Positions 7,379-16,049 of a stretch of 34,618 nt of DNA are shown one piece after another; position 1 is the stretch's first letter, and each line of letters begins with the position of its first letter. The position numbers and the translations under genes are program-made. Location of the stretch: positions 1 through 34,618 of the IMG/VR virus record IMGVR_UViG_3300042485_000754. One strand, given 5' to 3'. The stretch comes from a virus. The notes beneath the pieces were generated by a model, which saw nothing but the letters and a program-made list of their open reading frames with translations, was not told the DNA's origin and made no database searches.

Positions 7379-9085
7379 TTATCCAAGTCTTGCTGCTCGG
7401 TTTATTCTTATAATCTTTTCTTGTTGGTTTGTAATATCGGATTCAACAACGTATGCCCTACCTGCTGCTGACCCCATTTGATTTATAGATGCTTGGTTTA
7501 ATTGTGTAAGTTGAGCAGTTGGTTCAGGAGGTGCTAAAGGTGCAGAACCGCCTACTGATGGAATACTTGGTGCAGAACCTCCACTTCCACCAGTACCTAA
7601 ACTACTTAATGCCTTACGAGTTGCCAATAAAGAAGATGCAATTCCTAACGCAGCACTAACTTTATTAATAGTTACAAAAGGTTGACCTAAAGTAGCTGGA
7701 CTTAAAGCGAGTGCTTTTGCATTTGCTACCTGCGTATTAATTATAATTCTTCCAATACCTGCTGCATTTTCTGCTATTATTGCTGCTGCTTGTACTGCTT
7801 TATTATTTCCTGCAACTTGCCTAAGAACACCTGACAACTGCAAAACCAAGTCTATCTCTGCCATTTGAATAGCAATCTTTGCATCTAATGTGTTTTGCTC
7901 ATTTTCAATGCTTTTTTTGTTGAGTTCTTGCATAAGAGCAAACCCTGCCTCTTCTGAATCATATTTATCTTGTGCTAATTGTACTTGCCAATCAAATAAC
8001 TCCTGCTCTTTTTTCTTTTGTTCTGATATTAGAAAATCTTGTAATTCTAATTCAGCATCAGTAGATGATTTTAAATCATTAACAAATTGCACGAAATCAT
8101 TATACTCTTGTTCTTTTCTTGCTTTCCTATCTGCTTCTGCTTTGTCTGCTATTGCTTTTTGCTCATCCGCTAACTTCTTACTTGCATCTTTTGCTAACTT
8201 ATTTCTGTCTAAATCTGATTTTGCTATTTCTCTATTCGCCTTTTCCCTTGCTTGTTTTATGTATGCGTTCTTTTCATCCTCTGTTAACTTTTGGTCATTT
8301 AAGAATTCATTTTCATTCTTTTTGTATTCAAGGTTTGCTTTAATCTTTCTTTGAGTAAATTCATCATACTTGTCTGCATTAAGTGCAAGAAATTTTTCGG
8401 TAGATGCGATTGCCTTTTCATTATCTGCTATAAGTTTTGCAGTTACTCTACCCGATTCACTTGTTACACCAATAAAGTCTGTAATCTTATTGACAAGGTT
8501 TCCAATGTAGTCTGCAACTTTACCAAGACCTGGAATAAAGTTTAAAACTACCTTCTTGACTGTTTCAAAGTTCGCAGCAACTAAACCAAGTGCTACCACA
8601 AATGCACCTATACCAGTTGCAATTAATCCACTTCTTAAAGTGCTAAATGTAGTCTTTATTGAAGTTCCAAAAGACTTAAAAGTGTTTGTGATTGCACCTC
8701 TAAACTCTGCAAGGTTTTGGACCGCATCACCAATGGCAAGTGCAGATTGAATCTTTGCGAGTTGTTTAATTGTGTCCTCTCCCGCAAGACCTGTTAACTC
8801 TAAAGCACCTTGAACACCACCATAAGCAGCAGATAATGCAGATACAGTTTTTGCAGCATCATCAATTCTTTGATTTTGTTGCTCTATCTTTTGATTGGTA
8901 ATTGTTTGAAGTTGTGAAAGCGTTTTTTGTGCTTCAATCGCTTCTTTACTTTGCTCACCATATGCTTTAGTTAATTGCTTAACTTGTGCCTCTGCTTCTG
9001 CAATCTTCTTGCGTAAATCTCCAACCGATTTGCCTACATCACTCGCATCAACTTCTACCTTGACGCCAATTATTTCTTCTGCCAT
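7379..9085 (-). CDS. Tail tape measure protein
   Basis: 568 residues starting MAEEIIGVKVEVDASDVGKS. The N-terminal ~90 residues are coiled coil (DLRKKIAEAEAQVKQLTKAYG). A hydrophobic block near residues 150-205 (LIATGIGAFVVALGLVAANF, VVLNFIPGLGKVADYIGNLV) matches the membrane-active core usual in tape measures. A long Lys/Glu/Asp helical region (about 225-420) is followed by an Ala-rich segment and a Gly/Ser/Pro-rich end. The protein sets tail length and enters the cell envelope on ejection. At about 1.5 angstrom per residue (rule of thumb) the tail would be roughly 80-90 nm, so a fairly short siphovirus tail. One nt separates it from the upstream hub-like gene. Confidence 0.85.
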   Translation of the reverse strand: MAEEIIGVKVEVDASDVGKSVGDLRKKIAEAEAQVKQLTKAYGEQSKEAIEAQKTLSQLQTITNQKIEQQNQRIDDAAKTVSALSAAYGGVQGALELTGLAGEDTIKQLAKIQSALAIGDAVQNLAEFRGAITNTFKSFGTSIKTTFSTLRSGLIATGIGAFVVALGLVAANFETVKKVVLNFIPGLGKVADYIGNLVNKITDFIGVTSESGRVTAKLIADNEKAIASTEKFLALNADKYDEFTQRKIKANLEYKKNENEFLNDQKLTEDEKNAYIKQAREKANREIAKSDLDRNKLAKDASKKLADEQKAIADKAEADRKARKEQEYNDFVQFVNDLKSSTDAELELQDFLISEQKKKEQELFDWQVQLAQDKYDSEEAGFALMQELNKKSIENEQNTLDAKIAIQMAEIDLVLQLSGVLRQVAGNNKAVQAAAIIAENAAGIGRIIINTQVANAKALALSPATLGQPFVTINKVSAALGIASSLLATRKALSSLGTGGSGGSAPSIPSVGGSAPLAPPEPTAQLTQLNQASINQMGSAAGRAYVVESDITNQQEKIIRINRAARLG

Positions 9086-9086
9086 A

Positions 9087-11120
9087 TTAAACGTATGTTA
9101 ATTCAATTACTTTAAGAAGTTCAACCTTTGTCACGTTAAAGTCCATTGGGTTATAATCCAAGACCTTATTCAATCGCCAAAGTGAACCATCAATATAAAT
9201 CAGTTTACTAAAATCAAGGTTATAAATGTCAACCTCATTCAATTTTACAGAGCAGGTCATCATTTTGCTATGCCCTTCTATATTTGTTATCTCTGCAATG
9301 TACTCGGACCAATATGCGTTAAAAAGATTTCCATCTGTATATGCAGATGCAGAGTAAAACAATTCCCTTGGTGCACCCCAACTAATATCTGCAAATGGAT
9401 TATATGGGTCGTCAAGATGTCCAGCATACCCATAAGCGGTGTATGATGCCAAAGTGGTTGCTCCGTTCTTGATTGCCCATGTTGCTCTGCCGGTTATCTT
9501 CTTTGCTTGGAGAATCCGTATGACAGAATCCATCTTATCCTCCGCAGCGTTGGCATTAGACTTCTTGTAAATGGTTGAATATATTTTATCCGTTCCCGTT
9601 AATTGCGTTAATACTGTACCTGCAAAAATTAACTCGGTACTATCAACCTCCTTTACAAACTCATTCTCACTATCATAGATAAAATCGCCATACCCTTCAT
9701 TGTACTTCTTGCGGTAGTTCTCTGCATAAAAGTCATTATCTTGCTTGTACTTATAATCGTAATAACGAGCAGTAAACTCGGACATCGGTTTAATCCTTAT
9801 AACACTATCTCGGTCCACCTTATCGGTCCAATCAATCTTCGTGCCATCGTAAAAGTCAATGAAAGGTTTTATGATTAGTTTCTTCTCAACCAATTTATCT
9901 TCATAGACATAAAGGTTAAACATCTTTACAATGGATGCAAAGAAATCTTTTTGGAAAATACCTTTCGGGATTGTATCATCAATAACAATATTTTCGCCAT
10001 AGTTTACAATCGTTTCCGTTGGATTGTTAGATGTGATATTAAATAAACCTTGCTCAATGTCAAGGTCTGAAAAGTTACCTATCAAATCAACATCTAAAGT
10101 GTCTGTGTTTACCAACGAGATAGATGCAAGACTAAGGATTGCATTAAAATTGTAACCACTCCCAGGGGTAGTGTAAGTAACAACCGAAATAGGTGTTCCG
10201 TTCTTCCTAAGTTGTACTGTAAAATCGCTTGTCGGACTTATTGCGTTTATTGTTCCCGATACGTTCAAGGTTACGCTACCAGCTAAAGGAGTAGCGGAAT
10301 TGTATGTAAAATCGCTACCGCTTCCCGTGATTGTAAAGTTACCTGCGGTCAATATGTCAAACTCAACATTCCCTGCTGCGGATGTATAGTTTTTTAGTTT
10401 AGTTGTTGCAAGTAATGCAACTGCTGTGTTTTTAGTCAATTCCTTTTGATTATGCGGAATGACCAACCTATTCATCAAGGATGTACTTAACAAAGGAAAG
10501 TCATAAGTGTAACCTGACCCATCAAGTATCTTGGTAAGGTATTGCTTGACATATAATGCAGGTCGGAATGCATCAAAGGAGAAGTCAACCTTATTAGTTG
10601 ATTCGTTCCCATAATCAATCAAAGGAAAGTAAACACCAGTTCCGCTAATGTTATCCCAACTATTTGCAATGTTGGTAAAGGTCCAAGCGGTGTCTGCGAT
10701 ACCAAAGTTTATATCTTCTAACTTGCTATTTCCTAATGCCGTTATGAATCCACCAAGTTCACCAAAAACAACAACCTCATACTCAATGCTTTTGCCATCA
10801 ATTATTATTTCAAGCAAACGCAAAACACCTTTAAAGATTTGTATCTTATCTACCAAGATGATGCAAGGAACTGATTTGGTAGCATTAAAGTTGTAACCCA
10901 CGTTGGGTTCTGCTGGGTTATATGTATTGGATATCCCGAATTCAAATATATTACCGAATAACTTATTGTTATTGTCATTGCCTGGGAGGATTATGGTTTT
11001 GCTAAATGATGTATTCCTTGTCGCAAAGTCTTGTATCTCATCAATGGCATAGGTAAACTCCGCTGATATGTTCTTCGTTAAATCAAGTTCATTCCCATCA
11101 ATGTATATCTCTGTCCTCAT
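9087..11120 (-). CDS. Large tail protein, probable baseplate hub/tail tip component
   Basis: 677 residues starting MRTEIYIDGNELDLTKNIS. It belongs to a family I recognise by pattern in Bacteroidota phages: 'EFTYAIDEIQDFATRNTSFS', 'TIILPGNDNNNKLFGNIFEF', 'GVLRLLEIIIDG', 'IEYEVVVFGELGGFITALG', then 'RPALYVKQYLTKILDGSGY', 'LVIPHNQKELT' and a C-terminal half with repeated Tyr-rich strands (FTARYYDYKYKQDNDFYAE). Residues ~240-380 are a beta insertion with GSG-type sequence. Its place directly before the tape measure and after another tail protein suits a hub or tail-tip ring protein. The start overlaps the upstream gene by 4 bases. The role is inferred, and no peptidase motif is seen. Confidence 0.65.
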   Translation of the reverse strand: MRTEIYIDGNELDLTKNISAEFTYAIDEIQDFATRNTSFSKTIILPGNDNNNKLFGNIFEFGISNTYNPAEPNVGYNFNATKSVPCIILVDKIQIFKGVLRLLEIIIDGKSIEYEVVVFGELGGFITALGNSKLEDINFGIADTAWTFTNIANSWDNISGTGVYFPLIDYGNESTNKVDFSFDAFRPALYVKQYLTKILDGSGYTYDFPLLSTSLMNRLVIPHNQKELTKNTAVALLATTKLKNYTSAAGNVEFDILTAGNFTITGSGSDFTYNSATPLAGSVTLNVSGTINAISPTSDFTVQLRKNGTPISVVTYTTPGSGYNFNAILSLASISLVNTDTLDVDLIGNFSDLDIEQGLFNITSNNPTETIVNYGENIVIDDTIPKGIFQKDFFASIVKMFNLYVYEDKLVEKKLIIKPFIDFYDGTKIDWTDKVDRDSVIRIKPMSEFTARYYDYKYKQDNDFYAENYRKKYNEGYGDFIYDSENEFVKEVDSTELIFAGTVLTQLTGTDKIYSTIYKKSNANAAEDKMDSVIRILQAKKITGRATWAIKNGATTLASYTAYGYAGHLDDPYNPFADISWGAPRELFYSASAYTDGNLFNAYWSEYIAEITNIEGHSKMMTCSVKLNEVDIYNLDFSKLIYIDGSLWRLNKVLDYNPMDFNVTKVELLKVIELTYV

Positions 11121-12304
11121 CGGAATTGACTATATTTTTTGTTCGCAATCTGTACATCAAGTTCAAGGTTAAACATCTTGTCCGCAATCCTTTTCTTCTC
11201 TTCCCAATTACTTGTCATCGTGACCACGGGATAGTAATATCCTCCTTGCTCAAAGTAAACTTCGGGTGATTGGATTAACTCTGCCAACCAGTTGTAATCG
11301 GTTACATTTAAGTAATTACTTCGCAGTTTATACATTGTGCTATGCTCAACAACATACTTAGTTGCACCTGGGTTGATTCGCTTAAAGTCATCGTAAGTAA
11401 GCATTGCTACCGCAGAAGAATTATATCTAAACTTGCTACCCTCGTACTGTTTAGATTCCACGTTCCTTGATTGCTTATTTACCAATCTAAAATGCATTGT
11501 ATCATACCCTCCAAGTTGATTTAGGAAGTGCAATGCGATTGGCGAGTAGTTAGGATTGCAAACAAGTTTCACTTTAGTTTCCGGACCAAAGGAAGTACCA
11601 TTGTGCAATTTAATGCCGTATGAGTATGCAGATTGTGGGATTACAGTTGAACCATACCAATCATTAATACCTCCTGGGGAGATATCAAGTAAACTATATG
11701 TGTTTTGTGGGTCTGTTCCCGTAGTTATTGCACTCCCACTTGGTGTTCCGTTCTCGTTGTATAATTGAAGCGATGGGTAGAGATTTGTGGTCACTCCCGA
11801 TGCGTTCATGTACCCGATATGCAACTTGTCAGTAAAAGCACATTCCACATTTGATAAATCCCTATTGGTCAACCATTTGTTGATGTATGACTTATAATAG
11901 GTCGGAGATTGAGCAGGGTTATAAAAGTCGGGATAGTAAAAGTTGAATGCCACATAGGTCTGTTCAAGCAGATTGGTGTAGGTAGTTCCTCCGTACTCTT
12001 CCCCGTATTTTATGGTATATTGCTTATAAATATTGTCGTTTGAACCGCTGAAAAGGTTCTGTACTGGGTTTGGTATGAAATAAGATTGAGCATAGTTACG
12101 CATAATGTTTCCTGCGTTAAATATTCCCTTTGTGCTTGTTACATCAGGAAACTGCTTTATCCTTGCTATCAATACCGAATCAACATAGACATCAAAGACA
12201 TACTTAAAATTGCTTAATGCCTTATTGTTAGAATCCACCACGAACCAAAGGTCATCGTGAAGGGATGCGTATTGTTCGGGTATGCTATTAACTGTAATTG
12301 CCAT
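11117..12304 (-). CDS. Tail structural protein (distal tail/tip candidate)
   Basis: 395 residues starting MAITVNSIPEQYASLHDDLWF. Beta-rich and aromatic throughout: 'YVFDVYVDSVLIARIKQFPD', 'GIFNAGNIMRNYAQSYF', 'YINKWLTNRD', 'ALHFLNQLGGYDTMHFRLVN', and a C-terminal 'YYPVVTMTSNWEEKKRIADK'. The last segment, in which a strand is aligned with a request for a replaced or reinforced surface, is common to tail-associated proteins in this phage group. It is coupled to the following hub-like gene by a 4-base overlap and starts 3 nt after the neck-like gene. I infer a distal tail role from the neighbours only. Confidence 0.55.
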   Translation of the reverse strand: MAITVNSIPEQYASLHDDLWFVVDSNNKALSNFKYVFDVYVDSVLIARIKQFPDVTSTKGIFNAGNIMRNYAQSYFIPNPVQNLFSGSNDNIYKQYTIKYGEEYGGTTYTNLLEQTYVAFNFYYPDFYNPAQSPTYYKSYINKWLTNRDLSNVECAFTDKLHIGYMNASGVTTNLYPSLQLYNENGTPSGSAITTGTDPQNTYSLLDISPGGINDWYGSTVIPQSAYSYGIKLHNGTSFGPETKVKLVCNPNYSPIALHFLNQLGGYDTMHFRLVNKQSRNVESKQYEGSKFRYNSSAVAMLTYDDFKRINPGATKYVVEHSTMYKLRSNYLNVTDYNWLAELIQSPEVYFEQGGYYYPVVTMTSNWEEKKRIADKMFNLELDVQIANKKYSQFR

Positions 12305-12307
12305 AAT

Positions 12308-13000
12308 TTACTTGTTCTCTTGATTAATTAGCGAATTCGCTTGTTTTATGTACACTACCAAGTCCGCACCGATTGCCTTACCCATTTTATCATAGAACTG
12401 CTGATTAAATACTTCATCAACGGCATTGTCAAAGAATCCGGTCTTGGGTAATCCCCTTTGCTTTATTTTCCTTGCTATAAGGAAGGCGGTTGTCCTGCCA
12501 GTGTTTAGTTCTGAAACTGATTTTCGCTTCCTTTGCAGTCCAGAGGTGTTATACTTTTGGTCCTCCCTTCTTGAAGCAAGTCCATTCCTCTTTACCCATT
12601 TCTGAATGGCAGTAACCATTGGTCCATTCATAGAAGGATAGGCAGACTTAAATGAGTATGGTGAATTCGGTTGACCGGACTTGAAACCTTTAACACCTTT
12701 GTTTACAAAGTCGTAATACTTTGCACCTGCTGAATCAACCGGATAACCAATGTCAATGGAATATGTTGAACCTTGCCTAATTATATCTCCTTGCGATAAA
12801 TCCTTTTCAAGAGTTCCCGTGTCTACTTTATTCGCTTTCTTTAAGTTATTCTGTGCTGCAAATATGAACCTCGCTGCATAGGCAACGAGCATCTTCTCAA
12901 TAAAAGGTAACTTGCCGAGTTTTAAATAATCCTCCCGACTTGATGCTTCCTTTTGTATTTCGGGTTCTGTTATTACTATGCTTGTATCAACCCTTGCCAT
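12308..13000 (-). CDS. Neck/tail-completion protein (HK97 gp10-like)
   Basis: 230 residues starting MARVDTSIVITEPEIQKEAS. Residues ~55-110 carry 'ANKVDTGTLEKDLSQGDI', 'YSIDIGYPVDSAGAKYYDF' and 'VNKGVKGF', the arrangement of HK97 gp10-type proteins, where N-terminal helices are followed by a strand pair and a conserved 'Y..fv..Gt' segment that sits against the tail end. The C-terminal half is helical and basic (RTTAFLIARKIKQRGL, DNAVDEVFNQQFYDKMG). Its start overlaps the frameshifted end of the tail chaperone gene by 14 nt. The role is the neck or head-proximal tail end, by family resemblance. Confidence 0.6.
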   Translation of the reverse strand: MARVDTSIVITEPEIQKEASSREDYLKLGKLPFIEKMLVAYAARFIFAAQNNLKKANKVDTGTLEKDLSQGDIIRQGSTYSIDIGYPVDSAGAKYYDFVNKGVKGFKSGQPNSPYSFKSAYPSMNGPMVTAIQKWVKRNGLASRREDQKYNTSGLQRKRKSVSELNTGRTTAFLIARKIKQRGLPKTGFFDNAVDEVFNQQFYDKMGKAIGADLVVYIKQANSLINQENK

Positions 13001-13747
13001 ATTGTTTTTTAATTAATTCGTTATCGTGTTCCATCTTTGCTTTTAGGTAGGCAAGGTCATTCAAGAAGTTTATTGTAGGTAAGTCAAATGCTTGGTTAAG
13101 GGTGATGCCTTCAAAATCGGCAACCAACTTGGTTTGATAAATCCATCCATAATGTTGCATAAAGCCTCCCATCCCTTCTCTGCTTCCTCCTTCGTTATCT
13201 TCGCCTCCATCATCTGATTGACCAAATAACCCTTGGAATTCTTTATCCAAAGTCTGTAAACTTGATAAAAAAAAACCACCGAACCAAGTACGTTTACAAT
13301 GGGTGCTTCAAGAATGTCCTGTGCATAGTCCGAATGTTTACTTGCATCGTACTTATCATCCTTCCAACCGAACCAGGTTTTCTTTTGAGGTATAACCATA
13401 CAAGCGAATATCTTATGTAGGTTTCCCATTACATCGGAACTAAAATGCTTTGATTCAATATAACGTGCAGCAGGTATGTTCCTAACATCGTAAATGCACT
13501 TGTAAACTCTACCATTTATCTTTATTCGGTCTACCGCTTGGGGTTGTATCTCTTCATGCACGAATGCGATAGATTCAAGCAATGGTCCAAGTTCCTTAAC
13601 CGGTAAACTATCTATCTGATGCTCGGTCATGTTCTTTAGAATAGATGTTACCTTGATGCTTAAATCAAGGTCAGTCAAGTCCTTGCTATTCGCATAGATA
13701 TCATTAATCTGCTGGTATTGGAATACTGTTACGTTGGACCAATTCAT
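12987..13747 (-). CDS. Tail assembly chaperone, long form made by -1 frameshift
   Basis: If ribosomes slip back one base on the run of nine T at 13275-13267 (minus strand; slippery T TTT TTT), translation leaves the 0 frame after residue 160 (VVFF) and continues LSSLQTLDKEFQGLFGQS to the stop at 12987, giving 253 residues. The -1 extension is acidic and Gly-rich (SDDGGEDNEGGSREGMGG), then has 'HYGWIYQTKLVADFEGIT' and 'FDLPTINFLNDLAYLKAKME', matching the T-domain pattern of G/GT-type tail chaperones in Bacteroidota phages. These proteins hold the tape measure before tube assembly. The -1 frame has no good start of its own (only TTG). A homopolymer length error is the main alternative. Confidence 0.65.
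13070..13747 (-). CDS. Tail assembly chaperone, short (0-frame) form
   Basis: 225 residues from the ATG at 13747 (MNWSNVTVFQYQQINDIYA). A longer frame exists but would overlap the end of the terminase gene; this start lies 35 nt after it. The first 160 residues are helical and of the gpG type (DLTDLDLSIKVTSILKNMTE, PAARYIESKHFSSDVMGNLH, KKTWFGWKDDKYDASKH). The last 65 residues after the T run overlap the -1 extension completely and look less protein-like, so the functional split may differ from lambda G/GT. Position between terminase and tape measure supports the tail chaperone role. Confidence 0.6.
   Translation of the reverse strand: MNWSNVTVFQYQQINDIYANSKDLTDLDLSIKVTSILKNMTEHQIDSLPVKELGPLLESIAFVHEEIQPQAVDRIKINGRVYKCIYDVRNIPAARYIESKHFSSDVMGNLHKIFACMVIPQKKTWFGWKDDKYDASKHSDYAQDILEAPIVNVLGSVVFFYQVYRLWIKNSKGYLVNQMMEAKITKEEAEKGWEALCNIMDGFIKPSWLPILKASPLTKHLTYLQ
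13267..13275 (-). promoter_or_regulatory. Slippery T9 run for programmed -1 frameshift
   Basis: On the minus strand the 0 frame reads GTG GTT TTT TTT TAT CAA. A shift of -1 reads TTA TCA AGT and enters the chaperone extension. The two frames overlap for 198 nt downstream. Transcriptional slippage on T9 would give the same product. Confidence 0.6.
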
Positions 13748-13782
13748 ATCTTTAAATAGTTTAAATGTGAAAATGGAACTTC

Positions 13783-14955
13783 CTACGCAAATGAATATCT
13801 TCCACTCCCTACATTCTTTTGCAGGTGTTGCCAAGCAAGGGAAAGACTAACCACGCAGTCATCATGGAATCCATGAGGTGCTGAATACTTAACTCCAAAG
13901 GATGTGTACTGATACTCAAAGATTTCAAGTTCATCCACGATAGGACCAGGTGGGAATGTAATCTTCCTTTGATGTATAGCGGATGCAAGACCCTCCATTA
14001 GCATTTGCTTTGAGGTTGAACTGAACTTATACCCTTGAACATCAAGACCCTCCCGTTGCATATCCTCAAAGATTGGGTCACCTACCCCCGTGCTATCCAT
14101 CAGGATAGGTGCTTTAGGTAGATTGATAATATACTCCTTAGTTTGCCTCCAATCTCTTTGGAAGCGTTCATAATGGCACACAGACCCATTCTTGTCTAAA
14201 CCTATTACCACAGTCCAGTCAACCGCCTTTGCAAGGTCTATGCCGTAACAGGCAACAGGAGCATTGGACATCGGGAAGATGCATTGGCGAATGTAAGCAG
14301 ACCCAAATGGATTGGCAGCGTTCTCGGCAGGGTTTGCCATGTACTCCTGCTCAAATACTACCTCAGGCAGTTGCATCCTTGCACTATCAACCTCTAACTT
14401 ATCTATGTACGGATTGTCATAGGTGCTGAACTTAAACGATTGCCAATCTTCCTCCCCTCCGTTCCCTTTCATAAACAAAGAGTAAAAGTAGTTCTTCCCC
14501 TTTGGAGTAGACAAGAACAATGCCTTGCCCTTGTAATCCGTAAGGGTAGGTCTGATTGAGTTTAACCAACCGCCTTCAAGATCAGGAATAAAACTTGCTT
14601 CATCAATAATACAAAGGTGAAACTTTAAACCTCGGAGGTTGTCCAACCTTTCCCCCGTGAAGAATCGGATTGTACCCCCAGTGATAAAGGTAATCACCAA
14701 GTCTGCCTCATTCTTTTTGTAGATTTCATTGGGTAGCATCTCTAACAACTCTTGAAAGAATATCTTACCGAGTTGATAGGTTGGTGTAATGTATGCAACC
14801 TTTTTACCTTCTATACCGCTTTCTAAAGCGATTGTCTGACTGATTAAGGACTTACCAAACCTTCGCCCTGCCATCATCACGATAAATCTTTTATCGCAAT
14901 CTATGACCTTCCTTTGGGCATCGTGTGGATTGTAAAGTTTTACGTTAGCGATCAC
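13783..14955 (-). CDS. terL: Terminase large subunit
   Basis: 390 residues with all hallmarks of a packaging motor. Walker A is AGRRFGKS at 29-36, Walker B with catalytic Glu is CIIDEAS at 115-121, and the coupling motif is LSTP at 148-151. The nuclease domain starts near 235 with acidic residues D240 (YGIDLA), D287 (LMDSTG) and D365/D366 (FHDDCV). The ATPase pumps DNA into the prohead through the portal; the RNase H-like nuclease cuts the concatemer. It overlaps the small subunit by 11 nt. It is slightly short for the family (often 400-500), but the domain set is complete. Confidence 0.93.
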   Translation of the reverse strand: MIANVKLYNPHDAQRKVIDCDKRFIVMMAGRRFGKSLISQTIALESGIEGKKVAYITPTYQLGKIFFQELLEMLPNEIYKKNEADLVITFITGGTIRFFTGERLDNLRGLKFHLCIIDEASFIPDLEGGWLNSIRPTLTDYKGKALFLSTPKGKNYFYSLFMKGNGGEEDWQSFKFSTYDNPYIDKLEVDSARMQLPEVVFEQEYMANPAENAANPFGSAYIRQCIFPMSNAPVACYGIDLAKAVDWTVVIGLDKNGSVCHYERFQRDWRQTKEYIINLPKAPILMDSTGVGDPIFEDMQREGLDVQGYKFSSTSKQMLMEGLASAIHQRKITFPPGPIVDELEIFEYQYTSFGVKYSAPHGFHDDCVVSLSLAWQHLQKNVGSGRYSFA

Positions 14956-15376
14956 GGGTGATTTTTATTTCGTTTACCTCATGTTTGTTCTCTGTTTTCT
15001 CTACCAGGTTGTTTAATCTTTGGGTTATGGATGGATTGTAGATACCTGCCATGCCCCCCTTGATTTGGTCATCTCTGATTATTCGCCTAATATTAGAGCA
15101 GATAGATACAAATTCTTCGTATCTGCCTTCCCGATTGGCAAAATATTGGTCTAATCCTATTACAAATCCTTGTCTAAATCCGTAAATCTCAAACCCCTCC
15201 ATAGTCAAAGGAACTTCTTTTTCCCTTATTACTGGTTTTGCCATACCTCCGACCCAATCTTTAACCTTGATTGGATTTGCTTTGGTATATTCGCAATACT
15301 CTTGGAATAGGTTATACATCACTTCGGGTGATTCTATTGCTTTTGGTCTGCCAACTTTATTCTTTTTCTTTTCCAT
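14945..15376 (-). CDS. terS: Terminase small subunit (gp3-type DNA-packaging protein)
   Basis: 143 residues. The N-terminus 'KVGRPKAIESPEVMYNLFQE' and the C-terminal signature 'GIYNPSITQRLNNLVEKTE' are characteristic of the DNA-packaging gp3 family of small terminases. An HTH-like central part (LTMEGFEIYGFRQGFVIGLD) should recognise the packaging site, and the oligomer feeds DNA to TerL. The gene directly precedes terL and follows the methyltransferase gene by one nt. Confidence 0.85.
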   Translation of the reverse strand: MEKKKNKVGRPKAIESPEVMYNLFQEYCEYTKANPIKVKDWVGGMAKPVIREKEVPLTMEGFEIYGFRQGFVIGLDQYFANREGRYEEFVSICSNIRRIIRDDQIKGGMAGIYNPSITQRLNNLVEKTENKHEVNEIKITRDR

Positions 15377-15377
15377 T

Positions 15378-16049
15378 TTACTTCAATTTAGTAAGTACCC
15401 TATTGTGTACTAAGTTTAGTTCATGCTTCCATAATTCGTTCTGTCCTTCTCTTGGTAGGAACTGGTCCACTGCGTTTGATACCGATTGAATCCCTGCGAA
15501 GTAACCCCAAGGCATTGGGATTGCGTTATTGCAGTCATCAATGACAAGTGTACCTCCAACCTTTAGGATTGGGATGTAGTTCTTCAGGTCTGCCATTACT
15601 ACCTCGTAAGTATGTCCTCCATCAATGTAAAGAACATCGGGAGGATTCTTTGAGGCAAGGTTTACCGCTACGGGATTAGTTGAATCAAGTTTGATTAGTT
15701 CATAGTCATCCGCAATCTTAAAGGTGTGGTGTAGTTTTTTAATGTCTGCTTCGTAGTCAGATTCCCAATGTCCATCGGATGTGTCAAGAGGTGTGATTCC
15801 GATTCGCCTAACCTTTTTGCCGTGTCGGTCTGCCAGTAACTTAACCAATCCAAGAATCTGTCCCCTAAACACCCCAATCTCTATAAAGGTAAACTCTTGG
15901 GGCATCCTTGCAACAATATCATTCCACATCCAAATAAAACACCTCTCCCCAAATCCGAATGCGTTTGCTTCTATCCAGTCCCGATATGCTTTAAGTTCTT
16001 GGTCAGCGTTTACCTTGTCGGTATATTCCTTAACTATCCATTCCATCAT
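15378..16049 (-). CDS. SAM-dependent methyltransferase (Methyltransf_24-like)
   Basis: 223 residues. Motif I is 'FIEIGVFRGQ' (55-64), followed by 'RIGITPLDTS' (82-91), 'PDVLYIDGGHTYEVVMADLK' (137-156) and 'GGTLVIDDCN' (165-174). This is the Rossmann arrangement of the Methyltransf_24/cephalosporin hydroxylase-like class; the DGGHTYE loop is typical of sugar or small-molecule O-methyltransferases in glycan clusters. It is linked by 4-base overlap to the glycosyltransferase gene upstream and lies beside two more, so O-methylation of a phage-attached glycan is the most natural reading. The substrate is not known. Confidence 0.7.
   Translation of the reverse strand: MMEWIVKEYTDKVNADQELKAYRDWIEANAFGFGERCFIWMWNDIVARMPQEFTFIEIGVFRGQILGLVKLLADRHGKKVRRIGITPLDTSDGHWESDYEADIKKLHHTFKIADDYELIKLDSTNPVAVNLASKNPPDVLYIDGGHTYEVVMADLKNYIPILKVGGTLVIDDCNNAIPMPWGYFAGIQSVSNAVDQFLPREGQNELWKHELNLVHNRVLTKLK

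Noticed and set aside
7890-8354. Cys/Ser/Phe-rich plus-strand frame opposite the tape measure
   Set aside because: It is the complement of the Lys/Glu-rich coiled coil of the tape measure; unlikely amino-acid composition.
12987-13250. Independent gene of 87 codons starting at TTG
   Set aside because: No ATG or ribosome site; the frame extends upstream to the T9 run, so it is better explained as the -1 extension of the tail chaperone.
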